In this document: piece by piece, positions 16,417 through 25,348 of the stretch | Layout: each line of letters opens with the position of its first letter | Position numbering within the stretch: position 1 is the stretch's first letter | Assembly: GCF_030400225.1 (NCBI RefSeq) | Contig: NZ_VJYB01000003.1 | Coordinates: 1 to 64,000 of the forward strand | Length of the DNA: 64,000 bases | Source: Lactobacillus sp. UCMA15818 | GTDB lineage: Bacteria; Bacillota; Bacilli; Lactobacillales; Lactobacillaceae | Direction: 5' to 3' | The notes under the pieces: model-generated | Told to the model about the DNA's origin: nothing | Database searches by the model: none | The model's input: the letters and a program-made list of their open reading frames with translations, nothing else | Program-made: the position numbers and the translations under genes

Positions 16417-16521
16417 TTAAATCACTCCTTTTCTTTATTATAGCTAAACTGCTGATTTTGGTTTAATATAGTGTAGAACATATTATGGTCATCGCTCATC
16501 GGAAAGGAATTCAATGTTAAT

Positions 16522-17502
16522 ATGCTAGATATATGGTCCCACTACCCAAATGTTGCTCAAAAACTCAATACTGTCAGTTCTTTAATCAATGAACACCTCA
16601 GCACTGATAACTCTGATGTGCAGCAGCTGCTTACTGCTGCAGCCCAAGAACAAGGGAAAATGCTGCGCCCAGGGCTTTTTCTTCTTTTTTCAGAACTTGG
16701 AGATAAACATGAACAAAATGAAGAACAATTACTTAAAATTGCTGCGTCCTTAGAAATATTACATAAAGCCACACTTATTCATGATGATATCATCGATGAC
16801 TCTCCCCTTAGACACGGTGTAGTTACCATTCAGTCTAACTTTGGGAAAGATGTCGCTGTTTATGCAGGTGACTTATTATTTACCGCATTTTTTGAAATAC
16901 TGATTGATACCATGAATGGTACATCTATGATGAAAGATAATGCAGCAGCAATGAAAAAACTCTTGTTTGGTGAACTCAGTCAAATGCATGCTCGTTTTAA
17001 TCAAACACAAACAATTGAAAATTATGTTGAAAACATCAAAGGAAAAACAGCAGAATTGTTTCGCCTAGCATGCCTTGAAGGAGCATACTTTGGCAAGAGT
17101 TCCTCTGAAATAACTCCGGCAGCAGCCTCAATTGGTGAAAACATTGGAATTGCCTTTCAAATTTATGATGATATCTTAGATTATACTTCTTCAAGCAAGA
17201 TCTTGAAAAAACCTGTGTTAGAAGACTTAGCTCAGGGAGTCTACACCTCACCGCTACTCTTTGCGCTTGCAAAAGATCCACAAGCCTTTGCACCTCTTTT
17301 AGATAAAAAACAAAATATCACTGTTGCTGAAATTAAAACTGTGAGCAATCTGGTTCATAAACTTGGAGGTGTCAAAGATGCAATTTCTTTCGCCCAGAGC
17401 TACACGGAAAAAGCATTAGAAGAAATCAATAAATTACCACAAAATGAGATCACACACAGCATCAAAAAGCTAACACACAGCCTCTTAAACCGTAAGTTTT
17501 AA
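16522..17502 (+). CDS. polyprenyl diphosphate synthase (menaquinone side chain)
   Basis: A 326-residue trans-isoprenyl diphosphate synthase. The first Asp-rich motif is 'LIHDDIIDDSPLRHG' (DDxxD, near 90); the second is 'QIYDDILDYTSS' (near 215). 'MLRPGLFLLFSELG' gives the GKxxRP-like region. Length fits hepta-/nona-prenyl synthases (Ispb/HepT type). Its place opposite menA says it makes the menaquinone tail. AAGGA lies 13 bases before the ATG, which is far. A four-codon ORF (16514-16528, ATG TTA ATA TGC TAG) sits at the best distance and overlaps the start, so coupling is possible. Confidence 0.92.
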   Translation: MLDIWSHYPNVAQKLNTVSSLINEHLSTDNSDVQQLLTAAAQEQGKMLRPGLFLLFSELGDKHEQNEEQLLKIAASLEILHKATLIHDDIIDDSPLRHGVVTIQSNFGKDVAVYAGDLLFTAFFEILIDTMNGTSMMKDNAAAMKKLLFGELSQMHARFNQTQTIENYVENIKGKTAELFRLACLEGAYFGKSSSEITPAAASIGENIGIAFQIYDDILDYTSSSKILKKPVLEDLAQGVYTSPLLFALAKDPQAFAPLLDKKQNITVAEIKTVSNLVHKLGGVKDAISFAQSYTEKALEEINKLPQNEITHSIKKLTHSLLNRKF

Positions 17503-17550
17503 AAGCATATGCACCATAAGCCTAGAATGTTTGAATTTAGCTGGAGATTT

Positions 17551-17616
17551 TTGACTTATAAAATACGTTTACTCGTAATAAATAGAGGAGCTGGTCCAAA
17601 ATTTAGGTCAGCCCTC
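17551..17616 (-). repeat. dispersed palindromic repeat, copy 4 (stem shortened)
   Basis: The tail is well kept (complement of TTATTACGAGTAAACGTATTTTATAAGTC), but the stem GAGGAGCTGGTCCAAAATTTAGGTCAGCCCTC has lost its centre. It lies between the convergent polyprenyl synthase and cydC genes and may serve as a terminator for either. Confidence 0.75.
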
Positions 17617-17712
17617 TTTTCTCGTATTCAGCCAATCCTTATAGGACACACTTTTTTGGTGGAGATACAGCCTACATTCTAATTCAAGGAAAAATTCTGG
17701 CCTAGCAATTAT

Positions 17713-19470
17713 CTATTCAACCACATAATCACCATGGTCAATTGCTAAGAGTCTTCTGTAATGCTCATTGGAAGCCGCGAGTTTATCAGGGGAACCTTCA
17801 ATTTTAAGTTCACCATCTTCAATAAAAACAACTTTATCCATCAGCGATAAACCCTGCAAATGATGTGTAATCCAAATTATCGTTTTCCCTGTTAGTTGCT
17901 GCATGAATGTTTCTATCAAATCCTGTTCAGTTAGGGGATCAAGACTAACCGTTGGCTCATCCAGTATCACTATTGGAGTATTTTTCAGTAGTATTCTAGC
18001 CAATGCTAACCTGTGGCGCTCTCCCCCTGAAAATCGAAGACCTGCTTCATCAACCACCGTTTCAAGGCCCTCAGGGAGACTTGTTACAAGGCTTTTCAAC
18101 CCTACACGTTCTAATACCTTCCAAAGGCTAGCAGTTGTTGCATCTTCATTCCCAACTCTGAGATTATTGCTGATTGTCGTATTGAAGAGATATGGAGCCT
18201 GATGAATAACACCAACATAATCACTAATAGATTCACCAAGTTCCTGCACATCAATTCCATTCAATTTCAGACTGCCTGCACTTGGCTGTAGGTCTCCACG
18301 TAATAGTTCAGCTAAGGTTGTCTTTCCTGATCCGCTTCGACCCAAAATTGCCAATTTTTGACCGCTATTAATATTCAAACTCAGATTATTCAAGACTCGT
18401 TTAGCATCAGCTGGATAATGAAAACTAAGATTATCTATGGTAATTACAAAGGGCGCTTCCAATTGCCCAACTTTTTTGTTTGTCTTTTTAACATCAGCGT
18501 CAGCGGATAATTCATTTAGCCGTTTTAAGGAATCTTGATAAATATTCGTTTCTTGTGCGGCATCACCTAATGGAGCAAAGGCATCAATTAATGGGAACAC
18601 CACTAGGACAAACGCTGCTATCCAATTAGCTGCACCACCATGATTTCCGGGAAATTGAATTCCTGCCCAAAGTAATAAAGCAATCGCCATCACTCCAAAC
18701 ATCAATTGAACTCCCATGTTACGATAATGATTACTTGTTTTGATTTTGTGTGTCACCCGGTGAAGTTTGTCTTCAATCTTCTTGTGAAAATCTAAATATT
18801 CTTGCCCACGCTGACTGAATATCCAATCGGAAACACCCAAAATATTATCTGTAAGTTCTGTGTAAAGCTCATTTTTTAACATTTTTTGCTTTTCTTGCCG
18901 TGCGCCGTTAACAAGAATTGCCATGAGTGGGAACAAAACAACTTGTACAAAAAGCAATAATAGCATTATCAATGCAAACCAGACCGAAAAGAAACCAAGA
19001 GCTATTATAATAAACACATAAAGTATCCAAGCTATTACTGTTGGAAAAACTGTTCTTAGATACAAATTTTGAATGTGGTCGATGTCCTCTGACAACAGAC
19101 CTAAAATATCTCCAGTTTGATATTTATTTTTAAAGAAAACAGCATCCTTTTCCAATACCTTATATAACTTTAAGCGCAGTTCCGAAGTTAACTTCAGGAC
19201 CCAATTATGACTTGTCAGGCGCTCTAAATATCTAAAAAGTGGACGACCTATTCCAAAGGCTCTTGTTAGTACGATTGGAACATATACTAAGAGGATATTC
19301 TCAGGATGTGCAGCAGACTTACTAATTAAATAACCCGAGTTAAACATAAGTGCCCCTCCACAAAAGAAGGTCATGAAGCCTAACACTAGTGCAAAGAAGA
19401 GTGACTTACGGTATTTACTCAAAAATGGCCTAATCCAAGTATCTTTCTTGAATAATTCAAATATTTTCAT
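17713..19470 (-). CDS. cydC: ABC exporter subunit CydC (cytochrome bd assembly)
   Basis: A 585-residue half-transporter. The N-terminal membrane domain has six spans (about 20-310). The ATPase domain has Walker A 'LGRSGSGKTTLAELL' near 375, signature 'LRFSGGERHRLALARIL' and Walker B 'TPIVILDEPTVSLD'. It pairs with CydD to export reduced thiols (cysteine/glutathione) and bind heme, which is needed to mature cytochrome bd. The start is 1 base beyond the cydD stop. It is the last gene of cydABDC, and its N-terminus 'WIRPFLSKYRKSLFFALVLG' is CydC-like. Confidence 0.93.
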   Translation of the reverse strand: MKIFELFKKDTWIRPFLSKYRKSLFFALVLGFMTFFCGGALMFNSGYLISKSAAHPENILLVYVPIVLTRAFGIGRPLFRYLERLTSHNWVLKLTSELRLKLYKVLEKDAVFFKNKYQTGDILGLLSEDIDHIQNLYLRTVFPTVIAWILYVFIIIALGFFSVWFALIMLLLLFVQVVLFPLMAILVNGARQEKQKMLKNELYTELTDNILGVSDWIFSQRGQEYLDFHKKIEDKLHRVTHKIKTSNHYRNMGVQLMFGVMAIALLLWAGIQFPGNHGGAANWIAAFVLVVFPLIDAFAPLGDAAQETNIYQDSLKRLNELSADADVKKTNKKVGQLEAPFVITIDNLSFHYPADAKRVLNNLSLNINSGQKLAILGRSGSGKTTLAELLRGDLQPSAGSLKLNGIDVQELGESISDYVGVIHQAPYLFNTTISNNLRVGNEDATTASLWKVLERVGLKSLVTSLPEGLETVVDEAGLRFSGGERHRLALARILLKNTPIVILDEPTVSLDPLTEQDLIETFMQQLTGKTIIWITHHLQGLSLMDKVVFIEDGELKIEGSPDKLAASNEHYRRLLAIDHGDYVVE

Positions 19471-19471
19471 C

Positions 19472-21187
19472 CTATATTCTCCTCAAAGACTGCGTTAATT
19501 CTGCAAAAGCTCCATTACTTTGGCGTAATTCATCCAGCGTTCCAGCCTCAACTACTTGCCCCTTGTCCAGCACCAAAATCAAATCCATCTCTCTCATCCA
19601 GTGCAGCCTGTGAGTGGCAAAGAACACCAAGTGATTCTCCATCAAAGGCAGCATTCTTTCTTTTAACTCTACTTCAGTTTCAATATCCAAATGGGCAGTT
19701 GGTTCATCGAACAAAAGGACTCTTCGCTGCTTATCCAAGAAGGCCCGCGCTAATGCTATTCGTTGCGCTTGCCCTCCACTAAGAGCTCGTGCACCCTCAC
19801 CGATTTGAGTATCTAATCCATTTGATAATTCAGAAACCAGTTTATCTAACCCCACAACTTCTACAGCCTGCCTAATCTGTTCCATTGTTGAATCGGGTTG
19901 ATAGAAGACAATATTGTCCCGCAGTGTTCCCTTGAATATATAAGGATTTTGTGGAATATACGTCAGTTGTTTCTGCCAATCTTTTTGGGCAAAAGAACTA
20001 GTTTTTTCATTGTTGAATCTAATAGTCGCTTCATTCGGATTCAAAAAGCCACTTAGAATATTAATTAACGTCGATTTGCCCGAACCGCTCAATCCAATAA
20101 TCCCGACTTTTTTATATCCAGAAACTGCCAAATTAATCCTTTTCAATGCTGGTTTATTTTCTGTGTAAGAAAAATTTAGATTACTAAGTTCCAGCTGTGA
20201 AGAATTACTCCATTTAGTGACAGGAACTGGTAAAATAGGAGGCTCTGATACATCCAAAATCTTGTTTATTGCATTCAATGCATTCTTGCCATTCAGCGTT
20301 GCATGGTAATCACTCGAAAAATCTCTAATCGGCAGAAAATACTCCGGACTAAGAATCAAAATCGTCAACGCTGGATAAAGAATCATATGATTATCAATCA
20401 AACGCAATCCTAAGAAAACAGCAACAACAGCTATTGATAAGGTTGTAAAAAAATCCAATGCAAATGTTGAAAGAATTGCAATCTTAAGTGTATTAAGTGT
20501 CGCCTTACGGAATTTTTCACTTGTCTTAAAAATACTGTTTGCATAATTCTTGCTAAGCCCGAAATACTTTAAAGTGTCGATACCTCTAAGGGAATCAACA
20601 AAGTGATTGGACAGCATCTGATATGAAGCATACTGCCTGTCTGCCCTTGATTGTGCAGCATAGCCCAAGACAATCATGAAAATAATAATGACAGGAAAAA
20701 TGCCTAATAAGAACGCGGCCGACTCCCAATCAAAATAAAAAATTGCCACTAAAACAACCCACGGAACAGTCATTAACGTCGTAACCTTAGCAAGAATCAG
20801 ATGTAAATAATCTTCAACCTGATCAATTCCTTCAAGCGCCATTGTTGTGGTATTACCAGTTCCATTACTTTGAATAACAATTGGACCAAGATGAAAAACT
20901 TTATTCAATAACTTCCCTCGGATTTTACCAGCCTGCTCAGCAGCATAGTCATCCAATAGCCCTTCACGATAGAAATTGACTAGATGTCTGATTGCAAAGC
21001 ATAAGAAAAAAAGTAAGATCCACTTAACTTGGTTACCTATCTCATTTCCACTCCACAGCCCAACTATTGCTGTCGACAAAAAGCAAGCTTGTCCAACAAT
21101 TGCGACAGCTTGCATCAGAGCCAATCCGGTCAGGATTACTAACACTTTTTTTATCCCTGGCAACATCATCAGCTTTTTATCAATCAT
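19472..21187 (-). CDS. cydD: ABC exporter subunit CydD (cytochrome bd assembly)
   Basis: A 571-residue half-transporter. The membrane domain (about 15-310) includes the family-typical 'GLLDDYAAEQAGKIRGKLLNK'-like cytoplasmic helix. The ATPase part has Walker A 'IGLSGSGKSTLINIL', signature 'ALSGGQAQRIALARAF' and Walker B 'RRVLLFDEPTAHLD'. It forms a heterodimer with CydC. The ATG overlaps the cydB stop (TAATG), so translation is coupled. It is placed directly after cydAB as in other lactobacilli. Confidence 0.93.
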   Translation of the reverse strand: MIDKKLMMLPGIKKVLVILTGLALMQAVAIVGQACFLSTAIVGLWSGNEIGNQVKWILLFFLCFAIRHLVNFYREGLLDDYAAEQAGKIRGKLLNKVFHLGPIVIQSNGTGNTTTMALEGIDQVEDYLHLILAKVTTLMTVPWVVLVAIFYFDWESAAFLLGIFPVIIIFMIVLGYAAQSRADRQYASYQMLSNHFVDSLRGIDTLKYFGLSKNYANSIFKTSEKFRKATLNTLKIAILSTFALDFFTTLSIAVVAVFLGLRLIDNHMILYPALTILILSPEYFLPIRDFSSDYHATLNGKNALNAINKILDVSEPPILPVPVTKWSNSSQLELSNLNFSYTENKPALKRINLAVSGYKKVGIIGLSGSGKSTLINILSGFLNPNEATIRFNNEKTSSFAQKDWQKQLTYIPQNPYIFKGTLRDNIVFYQPDSTMEQIRQAVEVVGLDKLVSELSNGLDTQIGEGARALSGGQAQRIALARAFLDKQRRVLLFDEPTAHLDIETEVELKERMLPLMENHLVFFATHRLHWMREMDLILVLDKGQVVEAGTLDELRQSNGAFAELTQSLRRI

Positions 21188-22203
21188 TATTTCGTCTCCA
21201 TGACAGGTGCATGTTTTACTCTTCTTCTAAAAATATAATAAGTCCATGCAAAATATGCCAAGACTAAAGGTAAGAAAGTAATCGCTACATATGACATAAT
21301 CTTCAATGTATATGGGCTAGAAGAAGAATTCGTAATCAATAAGTCATATTTAGAGTTGATTGAACTAATCATTACTCTTGGGAACATCCCCGTAAAGATC
21401 AGTGCAACTAATGCTACAAAGGTCGCACCGCTTGCAACAAAAGTTGTTATCTCGGCATCCTTCATGACTGCAATATTGGCAACTATCGTCAAGACAACAA
21501 TCAAGATAAGTAATCCCAAAGTAGTTGCAAAATGTAATTCAAAAAAGTCCGTATTAAAATACATCAAAACAGCAAATGCAACCAAGCCAAGATACAAGAC
21601 GCCATATAAGAACTTGGCATAATTTTTTGCACGATTACGAATAGGTCCAGTCGTCTTAAGAGCAATATAGTTCAATCCATGCAAGTAACTAAGCAAGACG
21701 ACTGCAATCCCACCAACAAGCGAGAATAAATTAATATAGTCACCAAAGGTCGCAGACATATCACCATGCGCATCAATCGGCATTCCCTTAATCATGCTAA
21801 TAAACATCACACCAAAGAAAAATGGAACAATCAGACTACCAATTGAGAGTGTCCAATTCCAAAACTGTTTTTGCTTAGCTGGAACATTCTTTCTAAATTC
21901 AAATGATACCCCACGAATAATAAGTCCAGTCAATATCATTAATAGTATCAAATAGTAACCACTAAATAATGTCGCATACCAGAAGGGATATGAGGCAAAC
22001 AATGCCCCTCCAGCTGTAATTAACCATACTTCGTTCCCATCCCAAACAGGCCCAATTGTTGCAACAATTTGATCCTTCTCATTCTCATTATGTGTTAGAG
22101 ATTGAACTGCCATCCCTACTCCAAAGTCGAAACCTTCGAGAAAAAAGAAGCCTGAGAATAAAACTGCGATTAAAATAAACCATAATAGTTGTAATCCACT
22201 CAT
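21187..22203 (-). CDS. cydB: cytochrome bd ubiquinol/menaquinol oxidase subunit II
   Basis: A 338-residue membrane subunit of cytochrome bd oxidase. The N-terminal 'LFSGFFFLEGFDFGVGM' and 'GPVWDGNEVWLITAGGALFASYP' are highly conserved CydB signatures, and about eight spans are predicted. It stabilises the b595/d heme region of CydA. The ATG overlaps the cydA stop (TAATG), giving fixed stoichiometry. Confidence 0.96.
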   Translation of the reverse strand: MSGLQLLWFILIAVLFSGFFFLEGFDFGVGMAVQSLTHNENEKDQIVATIGPVWDGNEVWLITAGGALFASYPFWYATLFSGYYLILLMILTGLIIRGVSFEFRKNVPAKQKQFWNWTLSIGSLIVPFFFGVMFISMIKGMPIDAHGDMSATFGDYINLFSLVGGIAVVLLSYLHGLNYIALKTTGPIRNRAKNYAKFLYGVLYLGLVAFAVLMYFNTDFFELHFATTLGLLILIVVLTIVANIAVMKDAEITTFVASGATFVALVALIFTGMFPRVMISSINSKYDLLITNSSSSPYTLKIMSYVAITFLPLVLAYFAWTYYIFRRRVKHAPVMETK

Positions 22204-23621
22204 TATTCAAATGCCTCCTTATCAAATGGATCAATCCGAGCAGCTCTTTTTTCTTGCTCATCGAGTTTCTCTTCATAATCTGGTCCCTTTCTAAGTTCAC
22301 GAACAACTAATGAAATCATCGTTACCCCAATACCTGTGAACAAGAGAAAATAGACAATATTAGATATCAATAACGATGCAACTGAAACATTTGGTGAGAT
22401 ACTTTGTTTAATCGTGAATAAGCCGTAAACTGTCCATGGATAACGACCTAATTCCGTTACTAACCAACCAGTAGTATTAGCTAGGAATGGCGTGAAAGTA
22501 CATAATCCTAAAATCCACAGCATCCATTTTTGTCGATATAAAAGCTGATTTTTCTTTCTCGTAAAGAACAGTCCCAGCAAGGAAACAAGTAGCATCAACG
22601 TCCCAAAGCCAGCCATTATTCTAAAACTCCAAAATAGTGTGTTAACTGGTGGATAATAGTTGCGGTTCCCATATTCCTTAACCAGCTGTTTGTTTATGGC
22701 ATTCATTCCCTTAACAGAACCTGATGGCTCGTCGTATGCCAAAATACTTAATACATAAGGAACTTCAACGCCCCAAACACGTTTATGACCATTCTCATTT
22801 GCCCAAGCAACAAGTGTCCATGAAGCCGGATCACCTGAGTTCTTATATAAACCTTCAGTAGCTGCAAACTTCATTGGCTGCTCTTTTACTAGTTCCTTCA
22901 TCTGCAGATCGCCTGCTGTTAAAACCGCGATTGATCCAAATAAGGCTACTAATAACCCGATATGCAATGATTGCTTGTAAAAATCAGGATTCTCAATTTT
23001 TTTCTTAAGCAATTGAAACGCTGATAATCCTGTAATAATTATCCCACCAGTTACGACTGCGGCAGCAATGACATGTCCAAATTCATACCATAATTGCGGA
23101 TTCTTTAGAAGTGCACTGAAACTTGTCATTACAGCATGCCCATCTTTGATTGTATAACCCACAGGATGCTGCATAAAGCTATTGGCCGCCAAAATCCACA
23201 ACGCCGACAGCGAAGAAGCTAAGGTTACAATCCACATAAAAGTAACGTGTAATTTAGGACTGACCATCTTCCAAGTGAAAATCCATAGTCCCAAAAACGT
23301 TGATTCCATGAAAAAAGCAAGCAATGCTTCCACTGCCAATGGTGCCCCAAAAATATCGCCGACAAACCGCGAATAAGCTGACCAGTTCATCCCAAATTGG
23401 AACTCTTGAATAATACCCGTCACAACTCCAACAGCGAAGCTTAATAGAAAAATATTACCCCAGAATTTCGTCATTTTAAGATATTTATCTTTTTTTGTAA
23501 TAACATACATTGTTTCCATAATTGCAACTACCAATCCTGTTCCAATCGAAAACGGAACAAAAAAGTAATGATAAATCGTTGTCATCGCAAACTGAAATCG
23601 TCCAAGTTCAACAATACTCAT
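22203..23621 (-). CDS. cydA: cytochrome bd oxidase subunit I
   Basis: The 472-residue catalytic subunit of cytochrome bd. 'RFQFAMTTIYHYFFVPFSIG' holds the high-spin heme histidine region, 'GVVTGIIQEFQFGMNWSAYSRFVGD' is a core motif, and 'WLVTELGRYPWTVYG' is the quinol-site signature with Glu and Arg. It has the short Q-loop typical of Firmicutes. The enzyme reduces O2 to water with menaquinol. In lactobacilli it usually works only when heme is supplied. It is first in the cydABDC operon, and GGGAGGGG precedes the ATG. Confidence 0.96.
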   Translation of the reverse strand: MSIVELGRFQFAMTTIYHYFFVPFSIGTGLVVAIMETMYVITKKDKYLKMTKFWGNIFLLSFAVGVVTGIIQEFQFGMNWSAYSRFVGDIFGAPLAVEALLAFFMESTFLGLWIFTWKMVSPKLHVTFMWIVTLASSLSALWILAANSFMQHPVGYTIKDGHAVMTSFSALLKNPQLWYEFGHVIAAAVVTGGIIITGLSAFQLLKKKIENPDFYKQSLHIGLLVALFGSIAVLTAGDLQMKELVKEQPMKFAATEGLYKNSGDPASWTLVAWANENGHKRVWGVEVPYVLSILAYDEPSGSVKGMNAINKQLVKEYGNRNYYPPVNTLFWSFRIMAGFGTLMLLVSLLGLFFTRKKNQLLYRQKWMLWILGLCTFTPFLANTTGWLVTELGRYPWTVYGLFTIKQSISPNVSVASLLISNIVYFLLFTGIGVTMISLVVRELRKGPDYEEKLDEQEKRAARIDPFDKEAFE

Positions 23622-23711
23622 ACGAAACCCCTCCCTTTTGTTTTTTTAAGAACGTCAGTATTTCTCACACACCGTAAATTTATGTAAGAACATCAAACAC
23701 ATTCACTTAAA

Positions 23712-23739
23712 AATATACTACTATAATAAGTAAAATCAA
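23712..23739 (-). promoter_or_regulatory. candidate cydA promoter
   Basis: Minus strand: TTGATT (23739-23734), 16 bases, TATATT (23717-23712), about 90 bases upstream of cydA. A single TTGTGAAAA half-site of the Rex type lies just upstream at 23758-23766, but its partner half is missing, so Rex control is only a possibility. Confidence 0.5.
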
Positions 23740-23924
23740 TTATTAGGCTACAAAACATTGTGAAAAACCTATTTTTTTATTCAATTTTAATATTACTTTC
23801 TATTTATCTAATATTCTCAATTATTCTTGTTTTAATTGCACTTAATTTGTACTAGTATTCTCTTACTGAAATATGCTTTTTTCTTTATTATTACAGCGAT
23901 TTATAGTAGTTTTGAGGAAGACAA

Positions 23925-23999
23925 ATGGAGTACCGCTTTTTTATGAATAACTTTAAGCAGTCAGCACAAATTAGTTTGAGAATGTGCCTGAAGAAATAA
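23925..23999 (+). CDS. 24-residue ORF (possible leader peptide) before the glycosyltransferase gene
   Basis: ATG at 23925 follows GAGGAAG after 4 bases and opens a 24-codon frame starting MEYRFFMNNFK and ending RMCLKK, stop TAA. It lies 70 bases upstream of the GT4 gene on the same strand, in a region otherwise very AT-rich. The peptide is cationic with hydrophobic residues. It could be a regulatory leader peptide, a small protein, or chance. I do not recognise a family. Confidence 0.45.
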   Translation: MEYRFFMNNFKQSAQISLRMCLKK

Positions 24000-24069
24000 T
24001 ACGTGGAACCATTTTTTGAGAAGCTTTGTAAATAAACCTGGGAAGATTTCATATTAGGGGATGTAAATT

Positions 24070-25146
24070 ATGAAGATATTAATTTGTGTAGAAAATCTAG
24101 TAATGGATGGACTTAAAAGAGTTGCAACAGTCATTGGCAATGAGCTTTCAAAAAAAATGGAAGTAACTTATTATTCTCTTTCAGATAACACTGCCTTCTT
24201 CAAGCTCGCCGCGCCGCTCATTACATCAAAGTCTCCTGTAAATTCTGGAAAAAGCTTCAGAGGCAAGGAACCGTTTATTAACTATCGGGACCAAATAGTG
24301 GATTTGATTAAAGTATTGGAGGTTGGCGAATATGATGCAGTCATCTTAACTGCGGGTCTACTAACCAGCTTTATTCCAAAAATTAAAAAACAACTTCCCG
24401 ATATCCATTGCATCGCTTGGATGCATAACAGCTATGAGACTTATATGAACAATTATTATCAATTCATGAAAACAGAATTCGTGGCTGGCTTGGCTGCAGC
24501 CGATAGATTAGTGGTTTTGACAGAACACGATCTGCAAGGCTTTTCGGAAAAACAGGCGAAAACCTTAGTATTATATAATCCGCTCACCATTGATGTTACC
24601 AAATTATCCACATTAAATAATCCTATCATTAGCGCTGTATCTAGAATTGATACACCACAAAAAGGGTTAGATTTATTGCTCAGTACAGCTGAGCAACTAC
24701 AAGATGGCTGGATTATCAAGTTAGCTGGTGACGGTCCTGACTATAATAATCTGCAAAATGAAATTAAGCGCCTAAAACTAGAAGATAAATTACAACTTTT
24801 GGGAACACTCTCAGATCAACAATTACAAGAACACTATCAAGCCTCTTCAATCTTTCTCATGACCTCACGTTGGGAAGGAATGCCATTAGTAATCGGTGAA
24901 GCCATGAATTTCGGTTTGCCCGTTATTTCCATGAATAACACAGGTGCCTATGAATATTTACTAGACAATCAGTTTGGTATTATTACTGCTGACCATGATG
25001 TTGCAGACTTAGTTAAGCAGCTCAAACAGCTTACACAAAATAAAAAAGCACGTGAGTATTGGGCAAAAAAATCTCGGGAAAGATCGCAAAGTTTTGTACT
25101 TCAAAATATTGTTGAAGAATGGCGGGTGATGTTGGAAGAAATCTGA
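24070..25146 (+). CDS. glycosyltransferase family 4 protein
   Basis: A 358-residue GT-B fold retaining glycosyltransferase. The C-terminal donor domain has 'AVSRIDTPQKGLDLLL', 'LAGDGPDYNNL' and the E-x7-E motif in 'SRWEGMPLVIGEAMNFGLPVIS' (catalytic glutamates about 275-285). There is no signal peptide or membrane span, so it acts in the cytoplasm on an activated sugar. The acceptor may be a glycolipid, teichoic acid or cell-surface polysaccharide; nothing nearby settles it. AGGGGATG gives the ribosome site. It stands alone, between a 24-codon ORF and a bidirectional terminator shared with glmS. Confidence 0.88.
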   Translation: MKILICVENLVMDGLKRVATVIGNELSKKMEVTYYSLSDNTAFFKLAAPLITSKSPVNSGKSFRGKEPFINYRDQIVDLIKVLEVGEYDAVILTAGLLTSFIPKIKKQLPDIHCIAWMHNSYETYMNNYYQFMKTEFVAGLAAADRLVVLTEHDLQGFSEKQAKTLVLYNPLTIDVTKLSTLNNPIISAVSRIDTPQKGLDLLLSTAEQLQDGWIIKLAGDGPDYNNLQNEIKRLKLEDKLQLLGTLSDQQLQEHYQASSIFLMTSRWEGMPLVIGEAMNFGLPVISMNNTGAYEYLLDNQFGIITADHDVADLVKQLKQLTQNKKAREYWAKKSRERSQSFVLQNIVEEWRVMLEEI

Positions 25147-25276
25147 ATATTAAAAATTTAAGAACAGAGTTTCTTTCATCTACATTCACATTACTTATAG
25201 TAAGGAATCACTATGTTATTTCAAGTTGGTAATTAAACTTTATCAACTTTTATGTGTCTCTTTTTATGGTTATATC

Positions 25277-25325
25277 AAAACAGCTATCTCAGAAAAAGTA
25301 TCATTTTTTCTGAGATAGCTGTTTT
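25277..25325. terminator. bidirectional terminator between the GT4 gene and glmS
   Basis: AAAACAGCTATCTCAGAAAAA (25277-25297) and its complement (25305-25325) form a perfect 21-base stem with a 7-base loop. The A/T ends give T-runs on both strands. It closes the convergent GT4 and glmS transcripts. Confidence 0.9.
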
Positions 25326-25348
25326 ATTGGAAACTTATATAATCCAGT

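Noticed and set aside
23758-23775. Rex operator upstream of cydA
   Set aside because: Only one half (TTGTGAAAA) is present; the second half TTCACAA is missing, so it is mentioned only as a possibility.
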